This document shows, piece by piece, positions 1-11,273 of a stretch of DNA of 64,000 bases. Source of the DNA: Pantoea agglomerans (GTDB taxonomy: Bacteria > Pseudomonadota > Gammaproteobacteria > Enterobacterales > Enterobacteriaceae); contig NZ_CP090207.1 of NCBI RefSeq assembly GCF_021397715.1, positions 2,790,001 to 2,854,000 of the forward strand. The letters run 5' to 3'. The translations under genes and the position numbers were made by a program. Position 1 is the first letter of the stretch, and each line of letters starts with the position of its first letter. Under the pieces are notes generated by a model that worked only from the letters and a program-made list of their open reading frames with translations, did no database searches and was not told the DNA's origin.

Positions 1-52
1 TTACCGTGCCGTTGACGCGCGCGATGGGTTGGAGAGTCAGGGAGTCCTGCAT
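1..52 (-). CDS. aroA: 3-phosphoshikimate 1-carboxyvinyltransferase (EPSP synthase), N-terminal fragment
   Basis: Only the first 17 codons are inside the window. They read M-Q-D-S-L-T-L-Q-P-I-A-R-V-N-G-T-V on the minus strand, which matches the start of enterobacterial EPSP synthase, the sixth step of the shikimate pathway. It lies 82 bases downstream of serC on the same strand, the classic serC-aroA operon linking serine/pyridoxine and aromatic biosynthesis. The rest of the gene runs off the left edge, so catalytic residues cannot be checked. Confidence 0.88.
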   Translation of the reverse strand, partial: MQDSLTLQPIARVNGTV

Positions 53-80
53 GTGAAACGAAATCCTCAAAAAATACGAA

Positions 81-124
81 GACCTCGCCAACTGACGAGG
101 TCTGGCATCAGCATTGATGCTGAT
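81..124 (-). promoter_or_regulatory. Stem-loops in the serC-aroA intercistronic gap
   Basis: Two short perfect inverted repeats lie between the serC stop and the aroA start: a 7-bp stem (81-87 with 96-102) and a 7-bp stem with a 4-base loop (107-113 with 118-124). Neither is followed by a T-run on the minus strand. They look like attenuating or mRNA-stabilising hairpins within an operon rather than terminators. The functional reading is inference. Confidence 0.5.
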
Positions 125-134
125 ATGTTATTAA

Positions 135-1220
135 TCAGCCGTGACGGCGTTCAAAATCAACCATAAAATCGGTCAGCGCCTTAACGCCTTCCAGCGGCAT
201 GGCATTATAGATCGAGGCACGCATTCCACCGACGACCCGATGTCCTTTCAGCGCATGCAGTCCGGCCCTGAAAGACTCTTCAAGGAACAGCGCATCCAGT
301 GTTGCATCAGCCAGCTGGAAAGGGATATTCATGCGTGAGCGGTTTTCTGTCGCCACGTCATTGCGGTAGAAACCGCTGTGATCGATCACGCCATACAGCA
401 GGTCAGCTTTGGCCTGATTGATCCGGTCAATCTCAGCCACGCCACCCTTCTCTTTCAGCCATTTGAACACCAGGCCAGAAAGATACCAGGCAAAAGTGGG
501 CGGAGTATTGAACATCGAGTCATTGTCCGCCAGCACCTTATAATCAAGGATGGAAGGTACCGAGGCCTGCGCCTGGCCTAACAGATCTTCACGCACAATC
601 ACCAGCGTTAATCCGGCGGGTCCGACGTTTTTCTGCGCACCGGCATAGATGACGCCATAACGGCTGACATCAATCGGACGCGAAAGAATGGTAGAGGAGA
701 AATCTGCGACCACCGTTTTGCTGCCAAAATCAGGCTGTTCGTCGATCGCAATACCGTCGATAGTTTCGTTCGGACAGAAGTGCAGATAAGCAGAGTCGTC
801 GCTAAAGTCCCATTCCCGCATCGGCAGAATCGCACGTTTACCGTCACGTGTGGTTTTGACATCCAGGGTGCGTGGGGAGCAATACTTCTGCGCTTCTTTT
901 ATTGCGCTGTGCGCCCAGTAGCCGCCATCGGCGTAGTCAGCCGATGACGCATTGCCCAGCAGGTTGCCCGGCACAGCAGCAAACTGCGCACGCGCGCCGC
1001 CGTGGCAGAATAATACTTTGTAATTGGCCGGTATTTTTAGCAGATCACGGAAGTCCTGCTCCGCTTCTTCGGCCACCTGAATAAATTCTTTGCTGCGGTG
1101 ACTGATCTCCATTACGGAGGTTCCCAGGCCACGCCAGTTTGTCAGCTCTTGTTCTGCACGACGGAGCACTTCAACCGGCAGCATCGCTGGGCCGGAGCTA
1201 AAATTATAAACTTGCGTCAT
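135..1220 (-). CDS. serC: Phosphoserine aminotransferase
   Basis: This 361-residue class V PLP-dependent aminotransferase converts 3-phosphohydroxypyruvate and glutamate to phosphoserine. It also acts on the 4-phosphohydroxythreonine branch of vitamin B6 synthesis, and is cytosolic. The PLP lysine is K197 in the motif [11 protein letters not shown]. The N-terminal [10 protein letters not shown] and the C-terminal RASIYNAMP are typical of the family, and the length equals that of the enterobacterial enzyme to within one residue. The ATG is preceded by a GAGGGG ribosome site. It is first gene of serC-aroA. The divergently oriented ycaP gene expected beside it in E. coli is absent, leaving only a 313-base gap to ycaO. 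Confidence 0.97.
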   Translation of the reverse strand: MTQVYNFSSGPAMLPVEVLRRAEQELTNWRGLGTSVMEISHRSKEFIQVAEEAEQDFRDLLKIPANYKVLFCHGGARAQFAAVPGNLLGNASSADYADGGYWAHSAIKEAQKYCSPRTLDVKTTRDGKRAILPMREWDFSDDSAYLHFCPNETIDGIAIDEQPDFGSKTVVADFSSTILSRPIDVSRYGVIYAGAQKNVGPAGLTLVIVREDLLGQAQASVPSILDYKVLADNDSMFNTPPTFAWYLSGLVFKWLKEKGGVAEIDRINQAKADLLYGVIDHSGFYRNDVATENRSRMNIPFQLADATLDALFLEESFRAGLHALKGHRVVGGMRASIYNAMPLEGVKALTDFMVDFERRHG

Positions 1221-1533
1221 TTCCCCTCACCACTGTCATATCGAACGGTTATGAATAACTTACCGGTTTTATCACTGCATCCTGATGGCTGCAATCATAA
1301 ATCCGGTGACGGTCACATTTTCTGAATCCGTCGTGCCGGAGGTTATGTTACCAATGCAAACCAACACAAAATTTTGTGAGGCTTCGTCCAGCCTGCCGAA
1401 TTGCCGTTTGGTCTGACAGCCCTGGTGATGAACACTAAGCCGGTAAATTTATCCCGCCTTGATAGCGGATCGTCGGCAAAATCCGTATCATTGCGCGCTT
1501 TACGCACCCTATGACAACTGAGAGAGCGGCACT
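1221..1533. other. serC-ycaO divergent intergenic region
   Basis: This 313-base stretch holds no supportable gene. It must contain the serC promoter (leftward) and the ycaO promoter (rightward). A palindrome GTGACGGTCAC sits at 1306-1316 but lacks the 6-base spacer of a CRP site. In E. coli ycaP occupies this gap; nothing resembling it remains here. Confidence 0.6.
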
Positions 1534-3297
1534 ATGACGCAAACATTTATCCCGGGCAAAGATGCCGCGCTGGAAGACTCCATCACCCGTTTCCAGAACA
1601 AGCTTCAGGACCTTGGTTTTAATATTGAAGAGGCCTCCTGGCTGAATCCTGTTCCCCATGTCTGGTCTGTGCATATTCGTGACCGCGATTGCCCGTTGTG
1701 CTTCACGAACGGTAAGGGGGCCAGCAAGAAAGCGGCACTCGCCTCTGCACTGGGTGAATATTTTGAGCGTCTCTCAACCAACTATTTCTTCGCTGATTTC
1801 TGGTTAGGAAAAACTATCGCCAACGGCGATTTCGTTCACTATCCCAATGAAAAATGGTTTGCGCTGCCGGCTGATGAATCTCTGCCAGAAGGCATTCTTG
1901 ACCCGCGCCTGCGCGCTTTTTACGATCCGGATAATGCGCTGACCGCCGCAGAGTTGATTGATCTGCAGTCCGGCAATGTTGAGCGTGGCATCTGCGCCCT
2001 GCCCTTTACCCGTCAGTCCGATCAGCAAACCGTCTACATTCCGATGAACATCATCGGTAACCTCTACGTCTCTAACGGGATGTCAGCGGGCAACACCGCT
2101 AATGAGGCACGGGTTCAGGGGCTGTCAGAAGTTTTCGAGCGCTACATTAAAAACCGCATCATCGCTGAAGCCATCAGCCTGCCGGCCATTCCGGATGCCG
2201 TGATGCAGCGTTATCCTGACGTGGTCGAGGCGATTGCGCGCCTGGAAGCGGAAGGTTTCCCCATCTTTGCTTACGATGCCTCGCTGGGCGGAAAATATCC
2301 GGTCATCTGTGTGGTCCTGTTTAATCCGGCCAACGGCACCTGTTTCGCTTCGTTCGGTGCTCATCCTGATTTTGGCGTGGCGCTTGAACGTACCGTTACC
2401 GAGTTATTGCAGGGTCGCAGCCTCAAAGATCTGGATGTGTTCACGCCGCCCACCTTCGATGATGAAGAAGTCGCGGAACACGCGAATCTCGAAACGCACT
2501 TCATCGATTCAAGCGGCCTGATCTCCTGGGACCTGTTTAAAGAGACGGCAGATTACCCGTTTGTTGACTGGACCTTTGCTGGCACCACGGAACAGGAATT
2601 TGCCACGCTGATGGCGATCTTCGCGGCTGAAGATCAGGAAGTCTATATCGCTGATTATGAGCATCTGGGCGTCTATGCCTGCCGTATTATCGTACCTGGC
2701 ATGTCGGACATCTATCCGGCGGAAGACCTGCTGCTGGCGAATAACAGCATGGGCGCGGGTATGCGTGAAACCTTACTGGCTCTGCCTGACAGCAACTGGA
2801 ATCCGGAAGAGTATCTGGATCTGATTGGCCAGCTCGATGACGAAGGCTTTGATGACTTTACCCGCGTCCGCGAACTGCTGGGCCTGGCGACCGGTAAAGA
2901 TAACGGCTGGTATACCCTGCGCATTGGCGAGCTGAAAGCGATGCTGGCAATGGCGGGAGGCGACCTGGATCAGGCCTTGATCTGGACGGAATGGACAATG
3001 GAATTCAACAGTTCCATCTTTACGCCTGAACGCGCTAACTACTATCGCTGCCTGCAGACACTGCTTTTGCTGGCGATGGAAGATGAGCGTGACCCGCTGC
3101 AATATCATCATGCGTTTGTGCGCATGTACGGCACAGAGGCAATGGAAGCCGCTTCCGCAGCGATCAGTGGTGAAAGCCCATTCTATGGCCTTCAGGCGGT
3201 GGATGAGGAACTGAAAGCGTTCCCGGCGCACCAGTCTTTGCTGGCGGCCTATGAAAAACTGCAGGCTGCGAAGCGTCGTTACTGGCAAAGCGCATAA
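1534..3297 (+). CDS. ycaO: YcaO-domain protein, ribosomal protein S12 methylthiotransferase accessory factor
   Basis: This 587-residue protein is the size of E. coli YcaO (about 586). The YcaO fold is an ATP-binding domain; family members activate amide backbones (cyclodehydratases, thioamidation), and E. coli YcaO has been linked to beta-methylthiolation of ribosomal protein S12 by RimO. The conserved N-terminal half includes GKGASKKAALASALGEYFER (residues about 50-70) and NGMSAGNTANEARVQGLSEVFER (about 180-200), with the acidic ATP/Mg-binding glutamates. The C-terminal third is the helical, TPR-like extension of this subfamily. It precedes focA-pflB as in E. coli. Its presumed partner gene rimO lies at 58834. 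No peptide substrate gene is nearby, so a RiPP role is unlikely. Confidence 0.93.
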   Translation: MTQTFIPGKDAALEDSITRFQNKLQDLGFNIEEASWLNPVPHVWSVHIRDRDCPLCFTNGKGASKKAALASALGEYFERLSTNYFFADFWLGKTIANGDFVHYPNEKWFALPADESLPEGILDPRLRAFYDPDNALTAAELIDLQSGNVERGICALPFTRQSDQQTVYIPMNIIGNLYVSNGMSAGNTANEARVQGLSEVFERYIKNRIIAEAISLPAIPDAVMQRYPDVVEAIARLEAEGFPIFAYDASLGGKYPVICVVLFNPANGTCFASFGAHPDFGVALERTVTELLQGRSLKDLDVFTPPTFDDEEVAEHANLETHFIDSSGLISWDLFKETADYPFVDWTFAGTTEQEFATLMAIFAAEDQEVYIADYEHLGVYACRIIVPGMSDIYPAEDLLLANNSMGAGMRETLLALPDSNWNPEEYLDLIGQLDDEGFDDFTRVRELLGLATGKDNGWYTLRIGELKAMLAMAGGDLDQALIWTEWTMEFNSSIFTPERANYYRCLQTLLLLAMEDERDPLQYHHAFVRMYGTEAMEAASAAISGESPFYGLQAVDEELKAFPAHQSLLAAYEKLQAAKRRYWQSA

Positions 3298-3327
3298 TTC
3301 ATCTGCGCTAAGCAGTAAAACAGGCTG

Positions 3328-3370
3328 ACGCCCCGGCTACCGGATCATCCGGAAGATGGGGCGTTATTTC
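3328..3370 (+). terminator. Terminator downstream of ycaO
   Basis: ACGCCCC (3328-3334) pairs with GGGGCGT (3358-3364), with an inner CCGGAT/ATCCGG stem, then a T-rich tail. It would end ycaO transcription ahead of the regulated focA promoter. Confidence 0.7.
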
Positions 3371-3593
3371 TAAAAAACATTAGCGCCATTAAAATTTTTT
3401 TACGTCACAACACTTCATATTAATTAACATATCCGTTAACAATGAATGATAATCGCCGCTTGAAAAAGTGTAGCTGAACATTATCATTAAAATATATTTG
3501 TATTTTTAAAATTTATTTATTTATTATATTTCAAAGAATTATCTGTTTTTAACGCCTCGGATATTACTCATCGCCGCTGCCGCTCCGGCAAAC

Positions 3594-3607
3594 ATGATCC
3601 AAATCAA
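3594..3607 (+). promoter_or_regulatory. FNR-binding site upstream of focA
   Basis: ATGAT-CCAA-ATCAA matches the FNR consensus TTGAT-N4-ATCAA at 9 of 10 positions. Its centre is 3600.5. A TAGTAT -10 candidate at 3630-3635 would place the start near 3642, giving the -41.5 spacing of a class II activated promoter. The focA-pflB operon is an established FNR/ArcA target in E. coli. The exact start site is inferred. Confidence 0.75.
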
Positions 3608-3665
3608 TTACTGACCTATACTCCTTTGTTAGTATTTTTTCAGACAACTTCTGGAGTAAGTTAGT

Positions 3666-4526
3666 GTGAAAGCTGACAACCCTTTTAATCTTTTATTACC
3701 GGCTGCGATGGCGAAAGTTGCTGAAGATGCGGGTATATATAAAGCGACCAAACATCCTTTTACCACCTTCTTTCTGGCGATAAACGCCGGCATCTTTATC
3801 TCCATCGCATTTGTTTTTTATATCACAGCCACCACCGGTACCGCCGTAATGCCCTATGGCATTGCTAAATTGATCGGCGGGATCTGTTTTTCACTGGGTT
3901 TAATGCTGGTCGTGGTTTGTGGTGCCGACCTCTTCACCTCTACCGTGCTAATCGTTGTGGCCAAAGCCAGCGGACGCATCAGCTGGGGTCAGCTGGCCCG
4001 CAACTGGATCAACGTCTATATCGGCAACCTGGTGGGCGCACTCTTTTTTGTCGCATTGATGTGGTTTGCTGGTCAGTACATGGTGGCCAACGGCGCCTGG
4101 GGCTTAAACGTCCTGCAAACCGCTGACCATAAAATGCATCACACCTTTGTTGAAGCCGTCTGTCTGGGGATCCTGGCGAATCTGCTGGTTTGCCTGGCTG
4201 TCTGGATGAGTTATTCAGGCCGTACGCTCACTGACAAGCTGGTGGTGATGATACTACCGGTCGCGATGTTTGTTGCCAGCGGCTTCGAGCACAGCATCGC
4301 CAATATGTTCATGATTCCGTTTGCAATTGTGATTCGCGACTTCGCCGCTCCTGAGTTCTGGCAGGCGACCGGCACCACTGCCGCACAGTTCCAATCGCTC
4401 TCGGTGAGTAACTTTATTTTTGACAACCTGATTCCTGTTACCCTCGGCAATATTATCGGCGGCGGTGTACTGGTCGGGTTGACCTACTGGATCATCTATC
4501 TTCGCGATGGTGACCAGTCACATTAA
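3666..4526 (+). CDS. focA: Formate channel FocA
   Basis: This 286-residue inner-membrane pentameric channel of the FNT family moves formate made by pyruvate formate-lyase across the membrane. Six hydrophobic segments are visible. The two family signatures are present: GADLFTSTVLIVVAKASGR (residues 86-104, with gating Thr91) and the conserved pore His209 in GFEHSIANMF. The start is GTG, with GGAG 9 bases upstream, and gives the N-terminus M-K-A-D-N-P-F as in E. coli, where the cytoplasmic N-terminus contacts PflB. It is 70 bases upstream of pflB in the same operon and sits under the FNR site. Confidence 0.96.
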   Translation: MKADNPFNLLLPAAMAKVAEDAGIYKATKHPFTTFFLAINAGIFISIAFVFYITATTGTAVMPYGIAKLIGGICFSLGLMLVVVCGADLFTSTVLIVVAKASGRISWGQLARNWINVYIGNLVGALFFVALMWFAGQYMVANGAWGLNVLQTADHKMHHTFVEAVCLGILANLLVCLAVWMSYSGRTLTDKLVVMILPVAMFVASGFEHSIANMFMIPFAIVIRDFAAPEFWQATGTTAAQFQSLSVSNFIFDNLIPVTLGNIIGGGVLVGLTYWIIYLRDGDQSH

Positions 4527-4596
4527 ATGCATTTTTGACGGCGCAGGCATCATCGGCGCCCGACCGTAAAGTCTCCTCATATAAGGCAGGTATATT

Positions 4597-6879
4597 ATGA
4601 CCGAACTTAATGCAAAACTGGCTTCAGCCTGGGAAGGATTTGCTGAAGGCGAATGGCAGAATAGCGTCAACGTACGCGACTTCATCCAGAAAAATTACAC
4701 ACCGTATGAAGGTGATGAGTCTTTCCTGGCGGGCCCAACCGAAGCGACCACCAAATTATGGGAAAGCGTACTCGAAGGCATCAAAATTGAGAACCGCACC
4801 CACGCACCGGTAGATTTCGATACCGACCTGGCGTCAACCATTACCTCCCATGACGCGGGTTACATTATTAAGCCACTGGAAAAAATCGTTGGCCTGCAGA
4901 CCGAAGCACCGCTGAAACGCGCCATCATTCCTTATGGCGGCATCAAAATGGTCGAAGGCTCATGCAAAGTGTATGGCCGTGAACTCGATCCTTCGCTGAA
5001 AAAAATCTTCACTGAATACCGCAAAACCCATAATCAGGGTGTCTTCGATGTTTATACACCGGATATTCTGCGCTGCCGTAAATCCGGTATTCTGACCGGC
5101 CTGCCGGATGCGTATGGTCGCGGCCGTATCATTGGTGACTATCGTCGTGTGGCGTTGTACGGCATCGATTTCCTGATGGCGGATAAATTCTCTCAGTTCG
5201 CCTCACTGCAGGAAGATTTAGAGAATGGCGTTAATCTGGAAGCGACCATTCGTCTGCGTGAAGAGATTGCTGATCAGCATCGTGCGCTGGCACAGATTAA
5301 AGAGATGGCAGCAAAATATGGCCATGACATCTCCGGCCCGGCGACCAATGCGATGGAAGCCGTGCAGTGGACTTACTATGGCTACCTGGCTGCAGTTAAA
5401 TCTCAAAATGGTGCTGCCATGTCATTTGGCCGCGTCTCAACCTTCCTTGATGTTTACATCGAACGTGACCTTAAAGCCGGTAAACTGACTGAAGAACAGG
5501 CACAGGAACTGATTGACCATCTGGTGATGAAACTGCGTATGGTCCGTTTCCTGCGTACGCCGGAATATGATGAGCTGTTCTCAGGTGACCCTATCTGGGC
5601 CACTGAATCACTGGCAGGTATGGGCGTTGATGGCCGTACCCTGGTATCAAAAAGTACGTTCCGCTTCCTGAATACCCTCTACACCATGGGTCCTTCACCA
5701 GAGCCGAACATGACCATTCTGTGGTCTGAAAAACTGCCGATTAACTTCAAAAAATATGCCGCTAAAGTTTCTATCGATACCTCATCTTTGCAGTATGAGA
5801 ACGATGACCTGATGCGTCCTGACTTTGACAATGATGACTACGCCATCGCCTGCTGCGTCAGCCCGATGATTGTCGGTAAACAAATGCAGTTCTTTGGCGC
5901 GCGTGCCAACCTGGCGAAAACCCTGCTCTACGCAATCAACGGCGGCGTGGATGAAAAGCTGAAAATGCAGGTTGGACCGAAAGGCGACAAAATCAGCGAC
6001 GACGTGCTGGATTTCGACACCGTCATGGAGCGTATGGATCACTTCATGGACTGGCTGGCAAAACAGTACGTGACTTCGCTGAACATCATTCACTACATGC
6101 ATGATAAGTACAGCTACGAAGCGGCACTGATGGCGCTGCATGATCGTGACGTTTACCGTACCATGGCCTGTGGTATCGCGGGTCTCTCCGTTGCTGCGGA
6201 TTCACTTTCTGCGATTAAATACGCCAAAGTGAAACCGATCCGCGACGAAGATGGTCTGGCTATCGACTTCGATATCGAAGGCGAATATCCACAGTTCGGT
6301 AACAACGACCCACGGGTTGATGACCTGGCCTGTGATTTGGTTGAGCGCTTCATGAAGAAAATTCAGCAGCTCACCACTTACCGTCATGCCGTACCGACGC
6401 AGTCTGTCCTGACCATTACTTCTAACGTGGTTTACGGCAAAAAAACCGGTAATACGCCTGATGGACGTCGTGCTGGCGCGCCATTCGGACCAGGTGCCAA
6501 CCCGATGCACGGTCGCGATCAGAAAGGGGCTGTTGCCTCTCTGACCTCAGTAGCGAAACTGCCGTTTGCCTATGCGAAAGATGGTATCTCTTACACCTTC
6601 TCGATTGTGCCGAACGCGCTGGGTAAAGATGATAACGTGCGTAAAGCCAACCTTGCCGGTCTGATGGATGGTTACTTCCATCATGAAGCCAGCATCGAAG
6701 GCGGTCAGCATCTGAACGTCAACGTAATGAACCGTGAAATGCTGCTGGACGCGATGGAGCATCCAGAGAAGTATCCTCAGCTGACTATCCGTGTTTCTGG
6801 TTACGCTGTACGCTTCAACTCGCTGACTAAAGAACAGCAGCAGGATGTGATTACCCGTACCTTTACACAGTCACTGTAA
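4597..6879 (+). CDS. pflB: Formate C-acetyltransferase (pyruvate formate-lyase)
   Basis: This 760-residue cytosolic glycyl-radical enzyme cleaves pyruvate with CoA to acetyl-CoA and formate during anaerobic growth. The catalytic pair Cys419-Cys420 (418/419 without the initiator Met) is in AIACCVSPM. The radical glycine Gly735 is in RVSGYAVRF near the C-terminus. Length equals the E. coli enzyme. An AAGGCAGG ribosome site precedes the ATG. It follows focA, with its own terminator after the stop, and its activase gene pflA is 164 bases downstream. Expression should follow the FNR-controlled focA promoter. Confidence 0.98.
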   Translation: MTELNAKLASAWEGFAEGEWQNSVNVRDFIQKNYTPYEGDESFLAGPTEATTKLWESVLEGIKIENRTHAPVDFDTDLASTITSHDAGYIIKPLEKIVGLQTEAPLKRAIIPYGGIKMVEGSCKVYGRELDPSLKKIFTEYRKTHNQGVFDVYTPDILRCRKSGILTGLPDAYGRGRIIGDYRRVALYGIDFLMADKFSQFASLQEDLENGVNLEATIRLREEIADQHRALAQIKEMAAKYGHDISGPATNAMEAVQWTYYGYLAAVKSQNGAAMSFGRVSTFLDVYIERDLKAGKLTEEQAQELIDHLVMKLRMVRFLRTPEYDELFSGDPIWATESLAGMGVDGRTLVSKSTFRFLNTLYTMGPSPEPNMTILWSEKLPINFKKYAAKVSIDTSSLQYENDDLMRPDFDNDDYAIACCVSPMIVGKQMQFFGARANLAKTLLYAINGGVDEKLKMQVGPKGDKISDDVLDFDTVMERMDHFMDWLAKQYVTSLNIIHYMHDKYSYEAALMALHDRDVYRTMACGIAGLSVAADSLSAIKYAKVKPIRDEDGLAIDFDIEGEYPQFGNNDPRVDDLACDLVERFMKKIQQLTTYRHAVPTQSVLTITSNVVYGKKTGNTPDGRRAGAPFGPGANPMHGRDQKGAVASLTSVAKLPFAYAKDGISYTFSIVPNALGKDDNVRKANLAGLMDGYFHHEASIEGGQHLNVNVMNREMLLDAMEHPEKYPQLTIRVSGYAVRFNSLTKEQQQDVITRTFTQSL

Positions 6880-6902
6880 TCACCGCTCCGTTCGATAAAA
6901 AA

Positions 6903-6924
6903 AGGCTCCGCAGGGAGCCTTTTA
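6903..6924 (+). terminator. Terminator downstream of pflB
   Basis: AGGCTCC (6903-6909) and GGAGCCT (6914-6920) form a short stem followed by TTTTAT, with an A-run before it. It should separate the abundant pflB transcript from pflA. Confidence 0.85.
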
Positions 6925-7043
6925 TTCAAAGTCTGCTCTGTTGGTGATCTCCGTTGAGGTCACAACCAGAATCGATTTCCTGCCCTGAGCGCAACAGAGA
7001 TTGCGCCGTCTGTCCCGGCAGACTCACTGGAGAAAACATCGCA

Positions 7044-7784
7044 ATGTCAGTCAACGGTCGTATCCACTCGTTCGAATCCTGCGGTACCGTCGATGGTCCC
7101 GGCATCCGCTTTATCACCTTCTTTCAGGGCTGCCTGATGCGCTGCCTCTACTGTCACAACCGCGACACCTGGGATACCCACGGGGGTAAAGAGATCAGCG
7201 TCGAGGCGTTGATGGCGGATGTGCTCTCTTATCGTCATTTTATGAATGCCTCTGGCGGCGGCGTGACGGCATCGGGCGGTGAGGCCATTTTGCAGGCGGA
7301 GTTTGTACGCGACTGGTTTCGCGCCTGTAAAGCCGAAGGCATTCATACCTGTCTTGATACCAACGGTTTTGTCCGTCGCTACGATCCGGTGATTGACGAG
7401 TTGCTCGACGTAACCGATTTAGTAATGCTCGATCTCAAACAGATGAATGATGACGTTCACCAGATCCTGGTCGGCGTCTCGAATCATCGCACGCTGGACT
7501 TTGCTCGCTATCTGCAGAAAAAAGGTAAGCGCACCTGGATTCGTTTTGTCGTGGTGCCTGGCTATTCTGACGACGACGATACCGCGCATCGGCTGGGTGA
7601 ATTTACCCGCGATATGGAAAACGTGGAGAAGATTGAGCTGTTGCCCTATCACGAACTGGGCAAACACAAATGGATTGCGATGGGTGAAGAGTACAAGCTG
7701 GATGGCGTTAAGCCGCCCAGCAAAGAGACAATGGAACGGGTTAAAAACATCCTCGCCAGTTACGGCCATGAAGTCATGTACTGA
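7044..7784 (+). CDS. pflA: Pyruvate formate-lyase 1-activating enzyme
   Basis: This 246-residue radical-SAM enzyme generates the glycyl radical on PflB, using a [4Fe-4S] cluster and AdoMet. Cluster cysteines are C30, C34 and C37 (CLMRCLYC). The AdoMet GGE-type motif appears in [13 protein letters not shown]. The open frame extends 30 codons upstream, but the ATG at 7044 gives the family N-terminus [10 protein letters not shown] and the standard 246-residue length, so it was chosen. The gene is followed by a strong terminator. Confidence 0.97.
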   Translation: MSVNGRIHSFESCGTVDGPGIRFITFFQGCLMRCLYCHNRDTWDTHGGKEISVEALMADVLSYRHFMNASGGGVTASGGEAILQAEFVRDWFRACKAEGIHTCLDTNGFVRRYDPVIDELLDVTDLVMLDLKQMNDDVHQILVGVSNHRTLDFARYLQKKGKRTWIRFVVVPGYSDDDDTAHRLGEFTRDMENVEKIELLPYHELGKHKWIAMGEEYKLDGVKPPSKETMERVKNILASYGHEVMY

Positions 7785-7850
7785 TTAAGCGAAAAATATC
7801 TGAAATAACCCGTGGCTTAATGCTCGTCAGTTAAGGTTAAATTTGCAAAG

Positions 7851-7881
7851 GCTGTCACGTTCAGACGTGGCAGCTTTTTTT
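7851..7881 (+). terminator. Terminator downstream of pflA
   Basis: A 10-bp stem (7851-7860 with 7865-7874, one G-T pair) and a 4-base loop are followed by a run of seven T. It lies about 65 bases after the pflA stop. Confidence 0.85.
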
Positions 7882-7930
7882 CTGCGCCAGCGTGCCGGAG
7901 TGCGGGCCTGAGCATCTCTGTTGCTGCCGG

Positions 7931-8325
7931 GCCGTCCTCGCGCCGCTCACGCGGTACCTTCGGCTTTGACGGCGTGCCGACGAACCGTTCGGGGATCGGC
8001 CCTCCCTGGCCGGCCCCGAACTCACCACGCTTCCCGGCGTGGCGTTCTGGCCCAACGTCACGCCTCAGCGCTGCGGATAACCCTTTCAGCAGCAGAGGCG
8101 CTCAGGCCTTCACGCTCGTGCCCTTTTTAACAACACGCACTGAAGTTTCAGAGCAGGCTGGGGCCGATCAGGGGCAGGCAATCCGCAGCGCTGAACAGAA
8201 TGAGTCTGCCAGGAGAGCCCGCAGGACGCGGGCGAAAGGCGGGGCGGCACAGGATGTGCCATCCCCGACGGTCCGTCAGGCAGAGGAATGAAGTGAAGGT
8301 ACCGCGCAGCGGCGCGAGGACCGCC
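7931..8325. repeat. Diverged inverted duplication (two about 150-bp arms)
   Basis: Three blocks of the left arm recur in reverse complement in the right arm, in the same order and at the same offsets: 7934-7961 with 8295-8321 (27 of 28 positions, allowing a small indel), 7979-7996 with 8261-8277, and 8065-8078 with 8181-8194 (14 of 14). Between the blocks the arms have diverged. The arms are separated by about 100 bases. No transposase or known terminal repeat was recognised and no target-site duplication was evident. It looks like two head-to-head copies of one repeat unit, perhaps a genus-specific intergenic repeat. It is not a terminator, since no T-run follows. Confidence 0.7.
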
Positions 8326-8418
8326 AGTCCCTGAGCTGCACCAGACTGCGTTATCACTCGGCGCTTAAAGGACGAGCACTAAGCTCTACTGTCTGGCAAT
8401 CAGTTTACGCTCCGGCAA

Positions 8419-9570
8419 TCAGGCATGCGCCACCGGCGTGGCGTGATGATCAGCCTTACGCAGCAGCATTACCAGATAGATCAGCGCCACCGCAGCAATC
8501 ATCACAAACAGCAGTCGGTCAGAATAATTCTGCATCAGCATTGAGGTCATCGCTGGCCCTACCAGACTGCCAACGGTATAACTCATCAACAACGCCTGAT
8601 TCATCGCTACCAGTTCATGATGTGCGACGGTTTCACAGGCCCACGACATAGCAACCGGATAGAGCGTAAAGCCCGCCAGCCCCAGCACAAACAGTGCCGG
8701 TGCCATCGCGGCGCTGGTCAGCATCGCCATCGCGCCCAGAATTACCACAAACACCTGTACCCGTAATACCAGCATCCGGCCAAAGCGATCTGCCAGTCGG
8801 CCAATTGGCCACTGCCCGACAATACCTGCGCTGACCAGTAGCGCCATCCAGTAGCCAACATTGGCATCGCTCATTCCCTGGTGCGACAGGTAGAGCGGCA
8901 TCAGACCATAAAGCGAGCCCAGAACGATTCCTGAAATAATGCAGCCATTGATGCCTAAGCGCGAACTGCGACGACGCAGCATCGGCCAGATGCGACCTGG
9001 CGCGGCTTCTGCTGTATCGCCACTGGCAGACACGCGGGTAAACACCAGCGGTAACACCGCACAAAATACCAGACTGGTTACCCAGGGGATCACACTTAAC
9101 AGTTCAGTCGACAGCTTGCTGACCAGCAACTGACCTGCCACGGTACCGAGATAATAGACAATCATATACGCCGCCAGCAGCTGGCCACGGTTGCGTACCG
9201 TCCCGCTGCACAGCAATGCGCTTTCCACCACCACCCACATCAGCGCACAGCCCACACCGGCGACAAAACGCAGCGAGCTCCACGCCCAGAACCCATCCAT
9301 CATTGCCAGGCAGATAGTGGCTATGGCAAACAGAGCGGTCGCAAAGTAATAGCTCCGGTTGAAGCCATACTGGCGGATTAACCAGCCGGCCAGCAGCGTC
9401 CCGGCCAGATTACCGGTGTAATAGGAGGAGCTGACAATACCTACCTGCCAGGTTGTCAGTAAGTCATGGGTCAGCCACAGCGGGACCAGAGTGTTAAGCA
9501 CGGCAATAGAGACGGTCATTAACAGCAGGCCGCAAAGCAGCAATAACACGGGGCGTGACCAGGTTGACAT
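8419..9570 (-). CDS. ycaD: MFS family transporter YcaD
   Basis: This 383-residue inner-membrane protein has about twelve hydrophobic segments and the length of E. coli YcaD (382). MFS landmarks include [14 protein letters not shown] in the central loop and the N-terminal NTLVPLWL segment. The substrate is unknown in E. coli and nothing here reveals it. It is a single gene, convergent with pflA and separated from serS by a terminator. The family assignment is firm; any drug-efflux or sugar-export role would be speculation. Confidence 0.92.
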   Translation of the reverse strand: MSTWSRPVLLLLCGLLLMTVSIAVLNTLVPLWLTHDLLTTWQVGIVSSSYYTGNLAGTLLAGWLIRQYGFNRSYYFATALFAIATICLAMMDGFWAWSSLRFVAGVGCALMWVVVESALLCSGTVRNRGQLLAAYMIVYYLGTVAGQLLVSKLSTELLSVIPWVTSLVFCAVLPLVFTRVSASGDTAEAAPGRIWPMLRRRSSRLGINGCIISGIVLGSLYGLMPLYLSHQGMSDANVGYWMALLVSAGIVGQWPIGRLADRFGRMLVLRVQVFVVILGAMAMLTSAAMAPALFVLGLAGFTLYPVAMSWACETVAHHELVAMNQALLMSYTVGSLVGPAMTSMLMQNYSDRLLFVMIAAVALIYLVMLLRKADHHATPVAHA

Positions 9571-9887
9571 ATGGGGAAAAAACCAAAGCGAATGAAGGAA
9601 ATTGCGCGCAGTTTGCCATTGGTTTTTTTAAAGTCAATGGCCGGAAATTTCGCGCAGCACATTTTGCTGCGTGACAATTTAATTTACTAATCTTCAGTGG
9701 GTTACAGCAGGACGAAGCGGCAGGACAATAAACGCTATCTCTATGAAAAATCGCATTTTTAAGCCATTCGACCGAATGACCATCGATAACGTTTATTTGT
9801 GATAAGTTCTGAAACGAATTAATCCTATTCTGGAATGGCGGAGATAAAAAAACCCGGCCATAGCCGGGTCAGTTAAAACGAGATGGC
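9571..9887. other. serS-ycaD intergenic region
   Basis: This 317-base stretch has no gene. It contains the leftward ycaD promoter region, a small hairpin (GCAGCA/TGCTGC near 9655-9671) and, at the right end, the serS terminator. Nothing else was recognised. Confidence 0.5.
9844..9869 (-). terminator. Terminator downstream of serS
   Basis: On the minus strand, ACCCGGC and GCCGGGT (9863-9869 with 9852-9858) form a 7-bp stem with a 4-base loop, followed by a run of seven T. It lies 18 bases after the serS stop. Confidence 0.9.
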
Positions 9888-11195
<1,308 letters not shown>

Positions 11196-11273
11196 TTAAA
11201 AGTTGGTTGAAAGAAGGGACGCACTCCAGCGGAATGCGTTGAAAACCTTGACCACATTACCGTAACGTCTGTT

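Larger units (their letters stand above)
3298..3665. other. ycaO-focA intergenic region, AT-rich control region
   Basis: The region has 368 bases without a gene. It begins with the ycaO terminator, followed by an AT-rich block (about 3380-3560) unlike the surrounding DNA, of the kind that carries IHF, H-NS or ArcA sites. Two TTAAC repeats 12 bases apart (3425-3429 and 3437-3441) are weakly ArcA-like. It ends with an FNR site and focA ribosome site (GGAG at 3653-3656). Confidence 0.6.
7785..8418. other. pflA-ycaD convergent intergenic region
   Basis: This 634-base region lies between convergent genes. After the pflA terminator it is GC-rich and carries several short open frames with no family resemblance, mirrored on both strands. 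The mirroring is explained by the inverted duplication at 7931-8325. In E. coli this position carries ycaN, ycaK, ycaM and, further on, dmsABC, none of which is recognisable here. Confidence 0.6.

Noticed and set aside
1306..1316. GTGACGGTCAC palindrome upstream of serC as a CRP site
   Set aside because: The half-sites are 3 bases apart instead of 6, so it does not fit CRP geometry.
1534..3297. YcaO as a RiPP cyclodehydratase
   Set aside because: There is no precursor peptide, E1-like partner or transporter nearby. Sequence and position are those of the housekeeping YcaO.
7861..8357. Several open frames of 66-105 codons on both strands
   Set aside because: They overlap each other in mirrored fashion across the inverted duplication, lack ribosome sites and have no recognisable domain. 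GC-rich DNA gives long stop-free frames by chance.
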